64,000 nt of DNA from Cadophora sp. MPI-SDFR-AT-0126 (GCA_020747065.1 JAGMVK010000019.1:496001-560000), one strand, 5' to 3'; numbered from the stretch's first letter, positions 10,496 to 23,928 are shown. Numbers and translations are program-made. Notes: generated from the letters alone by a model not told the origin.

Positions 10496-11283
10496 AGGTG
10501 ACTGTCAATGTGAACTATCGTGGCTACGAAAGAAGTGGTCCCTGATCTAAGTACTGGATCAGGACTTACAAGAAATGGTGCAGAAGAAAGGAAGGCTTGA
10601 GGAGACCCGATATTTCTTCTCTTTACGTTGACTAGATTTAGAGCATCATTGAATCGCAACGCCAAACAGCTAAAGAGTGGCTTAGTTTCTTAATGTCAAG
10701 AAAATTAGAGGATGTGAGCAAATAACACAAACGAAGCTGTCTCGATGTATTTCCTCTAGGACTATCATATCACTATTGACACCATGGAAATGTAGAATGC
10801 TTGGGCACTCTCTTTTGACTTCAATCGAGGAAGGTCGACTTCCTAGTCGGGAATCCTCTTGCCAGCCGAGCCATGCAGAAACCCAATCCAAACTCTTCTG
10901 AGAACCTTAGAATCATCAGGAAATTCTGTGTGCCCCGCTGTCCACGTAATCGCAATCATAAGGCAGTGTATATCTGCCAAACAGTTCCTGTACCATAAAA
11001 CCAGAAAAGACCTGCCCATCCCAATCCTGAACTTATAGAAAACATTGATGATGATTTGATGCACAGATAACACAACAATTATATTCGAACAGAGATGAGC
11101 TACGCAAGTGGCTGCGCATAGTAGATGGGTGAGGCCATGACGAGCTAGGTGTAATTATTTCGTTGATGTTGTTGAGGAGTGACGAGAAAACCTACCAAAC
11201 CAAATGTTAGCGACATAGTACAAAGATTTTCTAGACTTTGATTATCTATGATCATCAAGGGGTTTATATAGACAAGCAATAAC
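10496..11283. other. Intergenic or 3' UTR, no clear gene
   Basis: This region lies between the 3' ends of the hydrolase and the small membrane-protein gene. Around 11200 the minus strand has a CTAAC branch-like sequence and a TTTGGTAG acceptor, which could pair with the GTAAGT overlapping the stop at 11284. The neighbouring gene may therefore have an extra 3' exon here. No other feature is seen. Confidence 0.4.
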
Positions 11284-11702
11284 TTACGGCTTCCTGGACT
11301 CGACCTGGTTTATTGGCGCATCCTTGTTCCATAGCTTGCTCTTGTACTCGGGCCATGTACTCAAATTCCACGCCTTCACCATGAAGCTCTGTGTTTTATC
11401 CACGTAATTCTCATTGCGAAGCTCTTTGACTCCGACCTTCATGCCGTCTTTGGTGAACACTACATTCTTCCTCTCCATCTTCTCGTTCGTTGTCTTTTGC
11501 ACATTGCAGACTATAAGGTAGACATGGTATCCGACGAAAGCAAAGCCACCGAGAACAATGAACAGAATTAATAGGGGTAGAAGTTTGCTATAGACCGTGT
11601 CAGTGATGCATTTTGGGATTGGGAGAAGGAAGAGAAACTGTACCTCAAAGCTGACTTAGGAGGGGGAGGGGGTTTTGGAATTGAAGAGCGACCCCAAGCC
11701 AT
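11284..11702 (-). CDS. Small single-pass membrane protein, conserved in fungi, unknown function
   Basis: Exons 11702-11644 and 11587-11284 give 120 residues. The protein starts MAWGRSSIPKPPPPPKSAL, a proline-rich cytosolic-type tail. One strong transmembrane helix (LLPLLILFIVLGGFAFVGYH) follows, then a charged domain with VVFTKDGMKVGVKEL and DKTQSFMVKAWN. I recall similar small proteins in many ascomycetes but no assigned function. The stop codon TAA is part of a perfect GTAAGT donor (AAGCC then GTAAGT). An alternative form that splices into a short third exon near 11200 would replace the last residue with a Ser/Thr-rich tail. Confidence 0.7.
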
Positions 11703-12363
11703 GTTTGCGATAGCGAATGTGCGAAAGGAACTGAAGTTGTGGTATAATTCCTGAAGAACTGCCTTCTCACTGAAAAGACAGGCGATTGGATCTGTGTGGA
11801 TCTCGTCAATGTGGAGGTTGAGTTTCACAAAAATTCCCGAATGTCTCCTTCATTCATCCCATGTGAAGGCGGGCGGAGCCACTGCGGCTGAAGATGTTCA
11901 GCCACGGGCCGGGCTTTACCCGACTCACGTGACTCAAGCGAACCTGAGCAGCCAGATTTCCAGCCAGCCAACGTGGGGATCTTGGAAACGGAGGGCAGAC
12001 AAGGCCAGGATCAGTTTCCCTCCACTGCCTTCTCTGCTCACATTCACACACACCCACCCCTCTCCGCTCTCCGTGTCATGACCCTACAGCTCGACAGTCT
12101 GGAGTTCTCAAGAGATAGCTAAGGCTTTTCCTGAAGCAATTGCCTGCCTGGAGATCCCGCAACGTGTTCCTTGGACTAGACGTTGAGACCACCGTTTAGT
12201 GAAGCTTGGGCGAGGCGGAGTGATACGACACGATATACATCTCGACCTTCCTTTTCCTCAGTCAACGATCAATTTTGGACAGCAAATACTCGGGATCACT
12301 GTGCGCATCACATCACTGCAGCTAAAGATTACTTACCCGCATCGAATCCATCTTTGAGCAAGC
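11703..12363. promoter_or_regulatory. Shared intergenic promoter region, small membrane protein and SEC24
   Basis: These 660 bases separate two divergent start codons, so both promoters must lie here. A pyrimidine/CA-rich stretch occurs near 12020-12065. No specific binding site is claimed. Confidence 0.45.
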
Positions 12364-15289
12364 ATGGCGCAAGACGGATACCCTCCCCAGGGCTATCCCC
12401 CTCAAGATCCATACGCCGAACAAAGCCCTTCCCAACCTGGCTTCGGTGTGCCAACTACATCCCCTCCTCCACCTGTCGGACACCCTGAGTATGAAGGAGG
12501 CAAGAAGAAAAAGAGAGGATATGCGGCGCAAGCTTATGATTTTGGAGCTGGTGCGAACTCGGCATTAGGTGGTCAGACCCAGGGCGGCGGACCTGCCTTT
12601 CAACCACCTCCAGGGCCAGCGTACGGTGGATATCAAGCTCAGCCAGAGGCTGCGCCATATGGAGCCCAACAGTATGGAGCCCCAGTTGGAGGACCTGATC
12701 CCGCAGCAGCTGGTCCTGGTTATACTTCCCCCGCACCATATGGCGGCGGTGTAGGCTATCAAAACCCCGCTGCTGGATATCCAGGACCCGGTGCACCTCA
12801 AGCTCCGGGAGTAGCTGGAATTACTCAGGGAATGGGGCAGATGGGAATGGGGGGACAACCACCTCTTTCAGGAGCTCAGCCAGGACAGCCTCAACCTCCG
12901 GGAGGAGCCGCACGACCAGCAGTTCTGAACCAATTGTACCCCACAGACCTGCTCAACCAACCTTTCAATGTTGCAGAATTGGATCTACCACCTCCACCGA
13001 TAATATTGCCTCCCAATGTGCGTTGCTCGGAATGTTATCAAGTGCTGTGCTAATTTGTTGTAGTCGAGTGTCACCCCTTCGCCAGATGCAAACTGTCCTC
13101 CGAAATACGTACGATCAACACTTAATGCGGTTCCCACAACACACTCGCTCCTCAAGAAATCGAAGCTTCCATTCGCCCTGGTTATCCAGCCATATACCTC
13201 TCTACATGACGTTGATGACCCAGTGCCCATTGTCCAAGATCAAGTAATCTCTCGTTGCCGAAGATGTCGATCTTATATCAATCCATATGTCACATTCCTC
13301 GATCACGGTCACAGATGGAGATGTAATATGTGCAACCTCACAAACGATGTTCCCCAGGCGTTCGATTGGGATGCTGCGGCGCAGAAGAGTGTTGACCGAT
13401 GGCAGAGACCGGAGCTGAATCACGCCGTGGTGGAATTTGTCGCCCCGCAAGAATACATGGTTCGACCTCCGCAACCACTTGTTTATCTCTTCTTGTTCGA
13501 TGTCAGCTACTCCTCTGTCTCTTGCGGCCTCTTGGCTACCAGCGCAAGAACAATCTTGGACTCCCTAAACAGACTTCCAAATGCTGATAGACGGACTCGT
13601 GTTGGCTTTATGGCCGTCGACTCCAGTCTTCACTATTTTGCAGTTCCAAAGGATTCAGATGAGAATGGTGAGACTCAAATGCTCGTGGTCAGCGATCTCG
13701 ATGAGCCATTCCTGCCAATTCCCCAAGAGTTATTGGTTCCTCTTTCTGAAAGCCGATTGAGTGTCGAGAAATTCCTCACCACCCTCCCGGCAATGTTTCA
13801 ATCTAACCAGAACAACGGGTCTTGCATGGGTTCTGCTTTGAGAGCAGGCCACAAGCTCATTTCGCCACTTGGTGGTAAGATTGTTGTTATCACAGCATCT
13901 CTCCCCAATGTTGGATATGGCAAGCTCGAAATGCGTGAAGATAAGAAATTGCTCGGGACATCAAAAGAAAGCGCTCTGTTACAAACTGGTAACAGCTTTT
14001 ACAAGAGCTTTGCTGTTGAGTGCTCGAAGAACCAAGTCTCGATAGACATGTTCCTCTTCTCATCCCAATACCAAGACGTGGCGTCTCTCAGCAACCTTCC
14101 AAGATACACTGGTGGCCAAACATATTTCTACCCCGGTTGGAACGCTGGCAGAAGCGAGGATGCCATCAAGTTCGCTACCGAATTCAGTGATTACTTGTCA
14201 GCAGAAATCGGACTCGAAGCTGTGCTACGTGTCCGTGCGACGACTGGCCTTCGTATGAGCACTTTCTACGGCAACTTTTTCAACCGAAGTTCAGACCTTT
14301 GTGCTTTCCCTGCTTTCCCCCGAGACCAGAGCTATGTTGTGGAGGTTGCTATTGATGAGAGCTTGACGAAGAACTTTGTTTGCATGCAAACTGCTGTGCT
14401 CCATACCACAAGCAATGGAGAACGGCGAATTAGAGTTATGACACTCTCTTTACCTACAACCACTAATCTCGCAGATGTTTATGCGTCAGCCGATCAGTGC
14501 GCCATCACCACTTTCTTCAGCCACAAGGCTGTTGAGCGAGCGTTGAGCAGTGGGCTTGAGCCAGCACGTGAAGCACTTCAATCGAAGCTCGTTGAGCTTC
14601 TGCAGACATTCAAGAAAGAACTCGCAGGAGGTAACTCTGGCGGTGGTGGACTGCAATTCCCTGCCAATCTTCGCGGTTTGCCCGTACTGTTCCTTGGTCT
14701 TATCAAGAACGTTGGCCTGCGGAAATCCGCTCAAATACCATCTGATCTTCGGTCTGCGGCACTGTGCCAATTATCGACTCTCCCTCTTCCTCTGTTGATG
14801 CAATACATCTATCCTCGGCTTTATTCATTACACGATATGCCTGACAATGCTGGAGTTCCGGATCCCGAAACCTCGCAGATCGTTCTTCCCCCACCACTTA
14901 ACCTTTCATCGGAACGCTTGGCGCCATATGGCCTTTACTTGATCGACGATGGGCAAACTCAATTCTTGTGGGTGGGTCGGGACGCTGTACCTCAGCTCCT
15001 GGCCGATGTGTTCGACGTCAGTGACAGGACCAAACTCAAGGTTGGCAAGAGCACTCTCCCAGAACTCGACAACGATTTCAACGAACGAGTCCGAGCCGTC
15101 ATCTTGAAGAGTCGAGACTATCGATCCCGAGGTGTCGGCAGCATCATTGTGCCGCATCTCTATGTAATTCGCGAAGATGGCGACCCAAGCTTGAAGTTAT
15201 GGGCGCAGACATTGTTGGTGGAAGATAGGGCGGACCAAGGAATGAGCTTCCAGCAATGGATGGGGACCTTGAGAGAGAAGGTAGGCTAG
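12364..15289 (+). CDS. SEC24: COPII coat subunit Sec24
   Basis: Exons 12364-13017 and 13064-15289 give 959 residues. The N-terminal 200 residues are Pro/Gly/Gln-rich, as in all Sec24 proteins. A zinc finger ([11 protein letters not shown]...CNMCN) follows, then the trunk domain ([12 protein letters not shown]), beta-sandwich, helical domain, and a C-terminal gelsolin-like fold ([14 protein letters not shown]). Sec24 partners Sec23, selects cargo and coats ER exit vesicles. The single 46-base intron lies at the same sort of position as the end of the disordered N-terminus. The stop at 15287 overlaps a GTAGGC donor. A CTGAC branch-like site and an AG at 15360 would allow an extra exon 15361-15372 ending in Val-Val-Gln. 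Either end changes only the last residues. Confidence 0.95.
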
Positions 15290-16990
15290 ATTATCTGATC
15301 CCTTGCGCCACTGGAGAACTGTGTCTTTGAGTCACGGCCTTGAGCTGACGCGATTGATAGGTCGTTCAATGATTATCTGTCCTGTGAAGCGAAGCAAAGT
15401 TAAGGGACTTGGTCAAGTGGACGACGAAAGAAGATGGGAAAGTCATTGTAGCACTATAGAAAGAAAGCAAAAATCATCTTACTTAGTGAAGCGATTCATG
15501 GATGCATTTCTGTCTTGAAAGCACACATCTCCAGAAACCAACTCACATCTTGATCTGTTCCGGGAATAAAAATCTGGTCGCTTATCTTGAAACCGACAAA
15601 TTTGACTTTCGGGTCACCCTACGCCTCAACCTTACTTTCTACTTTGACCGATCATATATTTGACTCCTATCAACAACCGTCTCCTTCTTTGTCCTGCCAG
15701 ACGACAGCGGGTTGGCAAATGAACAAATTGTCTTACTCAAAATCAAACAAAATATTCTACCATGCAAGCCCAAACATTCCAGCGGCTTATCAGATAATCG
15801 AGTCCAAGCACAGTGCCACGGATCCCCAAGTCAGATGTGATGTGATATGGAGCTCCCGACATTGAACCGGAACGGATCGATCAGAGAGCAGCATCCGCAG
15901 TTCATGCATGCACTCTATGTGATCGGATGAAAAAGAAGCGCAGGCATTCAATCGGATTCGGACTTTGGATCCCATTCTTTTAGGTCAAACCATAGTACAT
16001 CAATCACAGGACATCACATCGACGGATCCAGCCTCAGGTCCCTGGACTGAAGCCATCGTTTGGGAGGTGTTTGACTATGGGTTTTCATCCGAAGGAGCAT
16101 CCTGGTAGGGTCGATTGACAGGGGTTGAATGGTTGAGGCTGGGGGATGAGGGGTATATAGGGTTGTAATATAGCTCGTGAAGAGCGGACAGTTCGGCGGA
16201 AGGAAAGGGACGGGTTGAAGATCTTTCATTTGGGATGGTGATCAAATTGATCTGAGCTTGAGCTTGTTCTTCCTTTGGATGGATCGTGTCTGCGATGAAC
16301 AAAAGATGACTGTCTGTAAGCGATTACTTAGCGATAGTGCCGCTCAGCATGTAGCAAATATAGCCTGCATAATCTGGATAGTAAATACATTTCAATCAAA
16401 ATATAGACAGACACATGTTCTCAACTACTCAACACTAATTGGTTGGTACTGTAGAGTAATGCAGTCTCCCAACTCCAGAACAGTCCAGCCCGATCACATA
16501 GCTGCCGTCACCATCACCATCACATCACAGCGGCCATTCATGAAACGACGCTGTCGATGGCTGCACCCGTGAAACAGGCGCCTTGGGTGGCAGAAGCTAT
16601 TCCGGAAGACTTGGTGGTGGGTTAGAGGTTGGTTCTCAACTGGTGTGATAGCAGCCGGCGCTTAGGGGAGACCAAACAAAGCGCCAGCGGGACCCCTCGC
16701 TAAGTGTGCTCGCCCCTCCTGTCCTGTCCCTTTCCGAGCCATGATACGCTGATTCGGCATGGCTGTCAAGCCATTCAGCCCCCGAGCCAGGTGTACAACC
16801 AGTGAGAGTGCGCTGCCCACCCTCGAGCACAGCAAAAGGACGAGACGACGACCAGGAAGGGCCAAGGGGAGGCGAGCAAAGCACAAAAGCACACCAGAGG
16901 AGAGGAGAGGAAGGGCCCGCAGCGACCCCTCCACCACCCACCGCAACCCTCCAAAAGAGCCAAAACCCCTCCCAATATCCATGCCTCAAC

Positions 16991-17014
16991 CCATGTCCAT
17001 GTCCATGTCTATGC
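16991..17014. repeat. CCATGT hexamer tandem repeat
   Basis: Three to four copies of CCATGT, the last one imperfect, stand in tandem in the region upstream of the MAP kinase. Confidence 0.7.
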
Positions 17015-17100
17015 CCACTCACGACGCTGACTAGACCCCAATCAGCGACCCAGAGTTACAGTCCGACCAAGACCTTCTTCAGTGCATCCACTCTCCACCG

Positions 17101-17120
17101 CAAAGCAAAGCAAAGCAAAG
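17101..17120. repeat. CAAAG pentamer tandem repeat
   Basis: Four perfect CAAAG units occur in tandem, about 1.15 kb before the kinase start codon. Confidence 0.85.
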
Positions 17121-18274
17121 CAGACAAGACCAGACCAGCAGAAGTAGCCAGCCCGCCAGCCAGACGAGCCTTGCAAAGTAAAGCAACATCGTGATCTCCG
17201 ACCTCTGTGCGCAGAGCTGTTCCTCCAACCTCATCTCCATCCTTCCAATCTTCCTACCTTCGCCCACGATCTCTCCTCCCGACGACTTGCCTCATCGTTG
17301 GAATCTGACCATTTATCACTTCTCAATACTCGTCTGCCACTTTTGTTCGACCTGTAGCCGGCCTTGATTCGCCCTCTCATACACACACCGCAACGAACGG
17401 CTTTCGGGCAACCCTTGTAGCGGGGCACCAGTTCAACGTCAGACTGGAACAGCACAAAGTTGGAGATTACAGGTACGGATTGCACCCTTCGAACACAGCA
17501 GACGCCAAATATTCCCGAGATCTACTGTACATAGGGTCTGCAAAGGCGATTGTACCGAGACCTTCTGGAAGCCCAGCCTGTTGTTGGTGTCGGAGAGAAA
17601 GACACAAAGCGGACGGAGTAGGGGCTTCGCAGGCGACGCAACAAAGAGAGGAACGCTTGCTGATTTCCATTGATGTTCTAGAAGTGCTTCAAAGAACCCT
17701 TGGCGAACTCGAAAACACCTCCTGAACACCCGGAGCTGATTTGAAAAAGCTGCGACATTTGCGTATTTCCTGGCAGGGCCGAGCGCAGCTTTGTCGATTA
17801 TCATCAGTCAGGGCAGCCGAACGTTGAAATAGCAAAGTACTGTACGTACCCGAACGGCAACCACGATCATACCCCAGAGAAATTACATTTGTCAGGCACT
17901 TGCAAGTCCAGACGAAAATCAGGAGATAATTAAAATTGTACGTGCTGATTGAGTCAAAGTGAATCAGCAGATCGGGAGGGAAAATAAAGAGCTTGCCAGG
18001 CACAAATTAAGCGGATTTCACCTCAAGTCGTGATTCAAAAGTCAACACACCGGGTCTCCGATTTTCTCATTCCTCTCTGACCCACACAAGGTCGCCCACA
18101 GACAACCAACAAAGAAGCCTCTGCCCCTCTATCTTCTCAGCCTCTGCGAGTAAATACAACGCTCTCAGCGACCACCCGTGTCCAACAATCACACTCCTTT
18201 CGTCTGCGATCACTTTGCAAACGGGTCGCAGTCAAGAACGACATTACTTGCTCGAATAGTTTTCCAACAACAAG

Positions 18275-19648
<1,374 letters not shown>

Positions 19649-21032
19649 GCTTGTCAGCCGCATCCCTCGCGTGTTTCCGTTTGTCCGTTTCCGACTAGCT
19701 CACCCTGTCACAATGCTTGCTTGCTTGCCCACTTGCTCGTTCTCGCTATCTCTCACACACACTCGCATTGGAAACCGACCGACAAATGTTGAAATCGATC
19801 TTGAATGCGAAAACTCATTGCCTAACTTGCCTTTGGTTGACCGAACTATGGTATCAACACATCGCATCACAATACTAGACACTCCTCTAACACCATTGTC
19901 TCTTTATCGAAACTGCAGGAATCGGTTACCCTAGGCATTTGCACGAATGATTGGAGCGTAGGTTGCGGGCATTGCAGACATTTCAGGCATGTCGAAATCA
20001 AACCCTCTGTGTGTATCAGCGTTACTGGCTTCTGTTTTTACTGTGTTCTAGAGGACGGCGCGGAGTGCTCTTCGATTTCTTCATTTCTTCCTTCGTCATG
20101 TTTCTTTCATAATTGCATAGGTATGGACTTGATCAATCGATTGGTCGAAAAGATAGGATGGAAATGCAAGCAAGATAGAGTAAAGGAAATTGGGACCGGG
20201 TTCGTTCTTCGTCTTGAGCAATATGTCTGACTCGATGGATCGGTGGATGGAATAGCGAAGTTATGGAAAGGACTTGAATCAATGGCTCGTTTGCATGGAA
20301 AGTCAATCGATGCGAGAGGGAATGGAAATCCAAAGCAAGATGAGACGAGTTGAGGGACAGGTATCTGCTAGTTGGCACTTTTTTTTTGACTTGGCGCTCT
20401 CGGCTCACTCACGTACGCAAGACCGATCCTCCTCTAGGATCGAATTCGATATTATGAAGGCATGAAAAATTTAAAGATACGTACATCTACAGACGCTTCT
20501 TCTGAATTTCTAATTGCTGCTCTTTTTTCATCTTATTCGTGTTACTGTGCCCTCTCCGCCCGCCTTCCTTTCGTTATCAAACCACGCTTTGGTTATCTGT
20601 TTCTGTTCTGAACATGGTTTTCCTCGTTCTAGGCGCAGGTATAGAATGATATTACTTTCTTCGCTTGGCATATTTGGATCTCTGATTAGATGGATATTAT
20701 GAGAATCGCCTTTCTAGAGCAGAGTGTATGCTTCAATTGCTTTTCTTCACGTAGATGGAATTCAGCTTTCTCTCTGTGACTTTCACCTCCATTCCTGGGT
20801 CTCACGTTGATTTCCCATTCGTGCGGGTCTGAAAAGATACCTAAGTCCTGTTGCAAGTCCATAGTTTTATCATGACTTTAGCAATATAAGGATGCTACAT
20901 TTCGAGCTACTTCCTGCAAATGGGTATCATAACAGCGCTTGAAAACTCCTCCAAAACTCTAGTTGAGAAATCTCTTCACATACCAGTTCTCAGCCTAAGC
21001 TCCCCCGAAAACTCCCTCCCTTCCTATTGATA
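19649..21032. other. Intergenic, 3' ends of PMK1 and RMI1
   Basis: Convergent 3' ends flank 1.4 kb without a recognisable gene. T-rich stretches around 20500-20800 may include polyadenylation signals. Nothing else is seen. Confidence 0.45.
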
Positions 21033-21845
21033 TTACTGCCCGCCCTCACCCTCACCCTCCCCCGCTTTCTCAGCAGCTTCCTCCTTGACCTCCCTCCTCA
21101 ACCTCTCCTCCCTCCTCGCCCTCCAAGCCTTATCCTCAGCATCCACCTTCCCCCCAAACACAACCACCATCCCCGGCTCAAGCAACACCACACCCCTCGC
21201 AACCCTCGCTCCCTTCCTCAGCAAAACCTTACACCCAATGCTCATAACCGGCGGCAGCCCTATCTTCTCCACCTTGCGTAGCTCAAACCCCCATATCTGC
21301 GTGCCTTTGAAATCCGAGAGTAGGAGTTTGAATGGTCCGCGGGAGGACTTGTCGCCTGTCTGATGCTGAGTTGGGATGTTCGATTGAGTCGGGAATTGTG
21401 TGGATGCTGTGCTGGCTTCATGCTCGTCTACAGCGGGAATAACTCGAATGACCTCCCTCCCTTTCGTAGTCTCGCCCTTTCGCTCTGCCTCCAGCCCCTC
21501 TATCTGCTCCCACTTGCTGCGACCTAGGTCCAGTATATCAACTACCTGGACAAACACATCGTGTTGCAACACGCACTCTTTGACGCGGACGTCGGAGATG
21601 GTTCGTGGGAGGCTGGGAGTTGAAGGGATAAGGATTGAGGGAGAGTTAGAGGAGGGGAGGATGGATGCGGAGAGTAGGCGGTGTTTCGCGGTTGCTGTGA
21701 GGGCTGCGAGGGGAGGTGGTTGGCGGAAGGAGGTGGTTGAGGAGGGGGGTGTGAGGATTGGTTGGAGGAAGGCGGTTGTGGGTGTGGGGAGGGAGAGAGA
21801 TGTTAGGGAGGTTATTAAATCAGTGAGAGTCGGTCGTTGAGCCAT
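21033..21845 (-). CDS. RMI1: RecQ-mediated genome instability protein 1 (Rmi1)
   Basis: This single exon of 270 residues begins with a helical segment (TLTDLITSLTSLSLP). An OB-fold follows whose strands include VKECVLQHDVFVQVVDILDLG, FKLLLSDFKGTQIWGFEL and LPPVMSIGCKVLLRKGARVARGVVLLEPGMV. This pattern is the Rmi1 N-terminal DUF1767/OB region. Rmi1 binds topoisomerase III and the RecQ helicase (Sgs1/BLM) and helps dissolve double Holliday junctions. The protein is short, as in yeast, and lacks the extra C-terminal OB-fold of animal RMI1. The tail is a charged Glu/Arg helix and a GEGEGEGG end. The gene is divergent from VPS51, with start codons only 260 bases apart. Confidence 0.85.
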   Translation of the reverse strand: MAQRPTLTDLITSLTSLSLPTPTTAFLQPILTPPSSTTSFRQPPPLAALTATAKHRLLSASILPSSNSPSILIPSTPSLPRTISDVRVKECVLQHDVFVQVVDILDLGRSKWEQIEGLEAERKGETTKGREVIRVIPAVDEHEASTASTQFPTQSNIPTQHQTGDKSSRGPFKLLLSDFKGTQIWGFELRKVEKIGLPPVMSIGCKVLLRKGARVARGVVLLEPGMVVVFGGKVDAEDKAWRARREERLRREVKEEAAEKAGEGEGEGGQ

Positions 21846-22105
21846 TAGGATGGTGGAATTGTGTGGTATGGTTACGCTATTGTGTAGAAATGCAGAAATG
21901 CCCGGTGTTGTTGAAAGTTACAGCCTCGCTTCAGCCTCGCGTGTTGCAGGGGAGCTTGTCAACCTCACTTCACTTCCTTTCACAACCACTTTTATTCAAC
22001 CCTGACTTGAACAACTCCACCCGTTATTCAAGCTCAATGCACACACCAAACGGTATACAACTGATTCCATCTTGAACAATCCATATCATCTAGCAATAAC
22101 ACAAA

Positions 22106-23164
22106 ATGTCAACCATTGCCAGCCCCCGCGAACCCTCCCTCTCCGGCCGTCGAATCCCCCTCATCTCAACACCCACCACCTCCTCCCGACCCAGTCTCGA
22201 CACACCCCGCTCAGACTCATCGCCCTCCCGTCCTCCCATAACATCAAATCCCTCAAACACATCATCCACAGCCGGGACAACCGCACAACCAAAACGCAAC
22301 CGCGCCGCTCTACGAGAGTACTACAACCTCCAAAAGAACACCACCACCAACAACGGACCCTCCTCCCTCTCCACAGCGTCACAAGCTCCAAGCTCGCCGG
22401 CGAGTTCGAGCATACATTCTTTCGCGGACGATAATGGCTACGGGTACGGAGAAGATGGTGAGGCGAGCGAGATGGATAAGGAGGGCTTCAATGCGGAAGA
22501 GTATGTGAGGAAAGTGCTGGAAGAGAAGAGTCTAGGGGAAGTGCTAGGGATATATAGGGGTGTGCTGGCGGATGTAAGGGCGCTAGATGCGGAGAGGAAG
22601 GCGTTGGTTTATGATAATTATAGTAAGTTGATTGTGGCTACTGAGATGATTGGGAGGATGAGGGAGGGTGTGAGGGTTGGTGAGGGTGGTACTGCTGGGA
22701 TTGGGGGACTTGTTGGGCCTGGAGGGAAAGTCGGTGGAATTGGGAGTGGGAGCTTCAAGGGGCCAGGGACGGGACCGGGGAAGGGTGGAATTGGAGGTGG
22801 GAAGGGGGAGGGTGTGGAGGGGGTGGAGGAGCTGGTTGAGCGTGTCAGACGGGGTGTTGAAGCACTTAGGAAAGATGCAGAGGGTACGAAACCCAGTAAA
22901 GAAGAAATAGAGAAAGCGGAAAAGAGGAGGAGAGCGAGAGCTGTTGCTGAGAGGGTGTTAGGCACGCCTGACAAGGTCAGAGGTCTTGTGAAAGAGGGAA
23001 AGGTAGATGAAGCGAGGATATTGTGGGAGAAAGAAAAGAGGTTATTGGAGAGGTGGAGGGAGAGGGGCGTAGGTGGGCCAGATGTTGGGGAGTGTATTGA
23101 AGATGGAGACAGGGCTTTGAGGGGTGAGCAGGTTGTTGGTGGTAGAGAGGAATCCAATACTTGA
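22106..23164 (+). CDS. VPS51: Vps51 subunit of the GARP/EARP tethering complex
   Basis: A single exon of 352 residues is seen. A Ser/Thr/Pro-rich N-terminus contains KRNRAALREYYNLQ. The Vps51 core follows: FNAEEYVRKVLEEKSLGEVL, then LDAERKALVYDNYSKLIVAT. That segment is the diagnostic SNARE-binding helix region of the family. The centre has a glycine-rich linker, and the C-terminal part is charged and helical. Vps51 links Vps52-54 to the t-SNARE Tlg1 for retrograde endosome-to-Golgi traffic. The gly-rich linker is long and of low complexity. GC-rich codons at the 5' end give way to G-rich purine sequence after about 22440, which creates a long antisense frame that is not a gene. Confidence 0.85.
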   Translation: MSTIASPREPSLSGRRIPLISTPTTSSRPSLDTPRSDSSPSRPPITSNPSNTSSTAGTTAQPKRNRAALREYYNLQKNTTTNNGPSSLSTASQAPSSPASSSIHSFADDNGYGYGEDGEASEMDKEGFNAEEYVRKVLEEKSLGEVLGIYRGVLADVRALDAERKALVYDNYSKLIVATEMIGRMREGVRVGEGGTAGIGGLVGPGGKVGGIGSGSFKGPGTGPGKGGIGGGKGEGVEGVEELVERVRRGVEALRKDAEGTKPSKEEIEKAEKRRRARAVAERVLGTPDKVRGLVKEGKVDEARILWEKEKRLLERWRERGVGGPDVGECIEDGDRALRGEQVVGGREESNT

Positions 23165-23928
23165 TGAGATGCCGTGGAGGCTAGGGTTTCGAACGTTTGG
23201 TTGCCTGCTTGTGAAATGGATATCGTGAAGCGTGTACGAGGTAGATCGGGAGCATGATCTTGTTGACGAAAGAACAGTAAGAGTCACACATAGGGGTCAC
23301 CAGAATATTGGGATCTTGACCCAAATGACACTTACTCCAGATCCACGAAAAGTAAAGGAAAAACAACAGTCAAGCAGTAATGCTCAAGCGTTAGTATTCA
23401 TATCCTGGTTCTTTGCAACTATCTTATCACAGATAGCACCCGCCATTCCAATTCCAGTTTTCAGTTCATCAATGGCATCTGTCAGATATTGCACTCGATT
23501 GTACTAATGAACAGATTGAATTTTTCCTGATTTCGCGTTTGACGCGTTCAAAACAATAGTAGTAGTTATAACCTTCATTCAATGATCGATAGATGACCGC
23601 AAGAATGGCTTCCCTGTCATTAAATATAGAGTACAGAACACCCGTACAGACCAGCCCAAACCGAGCGATAGATCCCGATATCCTTAACATACGCTAATTG
23701 AAGAACCGCGGACTATGAGTACCTGACCTTACTTTGCTCGACCTTGAGCTAGATAGTCGAACATATGACTCCCCGAATCTCAAGAATGAGAATCTGATCA
23801 CTCTGTGAAGCCCTGAAAATTTCTAGGCCAAGCCTTCCAAGTATGCAAAACGCCATCTTCCCACCCTTCCTATTCAATTCATAGCAATCTGTTCCTACTT
23901 CACATCCCTTATCCTTCCCCTCCTCTCC
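23165..23928. other. Intergenic between convergent genes
   Basis: VPS51 and the Zn2Cys6 gene end towards each other across 760 bases. No coding or RNA feature is recognised. Confidence 0.45.

Larger units (their letters stand above)
15290..18274. other. Long intergenic region upstream of the MAP kinase
   Basis: Nearly 3 kb lacks a recognisable gene. The part from about 16600 to 18270 is rich in C/T and short tandem repeats, and it probably includes a long 5' leader and promoter of the kinase gene. Open frames such as 17439-17804 (minus) and 16636-17022 (minus, His/Gly repeats) look like by-products of repeats and base composition. Long leaders are common for fungal signalling genes. Confidence 0.45.

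Noticed and set aside
16636..17022. Minus-strand frame starting with His-Gly repeats
   Set aside because: It is generated by the CCATGT tandem repeat and biased composition. No domain is present.
17439..17804. Minus-strand 121-codon frame upstream of PMK1
   Set aside because: There is no recognisable protein, and it lies in the presumed promoter or leader of the kinase.
22618..23157. Minus-strand 179-codon Ser/Pro-rich frame
   Set aside because: It is the antisense shadow of the purine-rich 3' half of VPS51.
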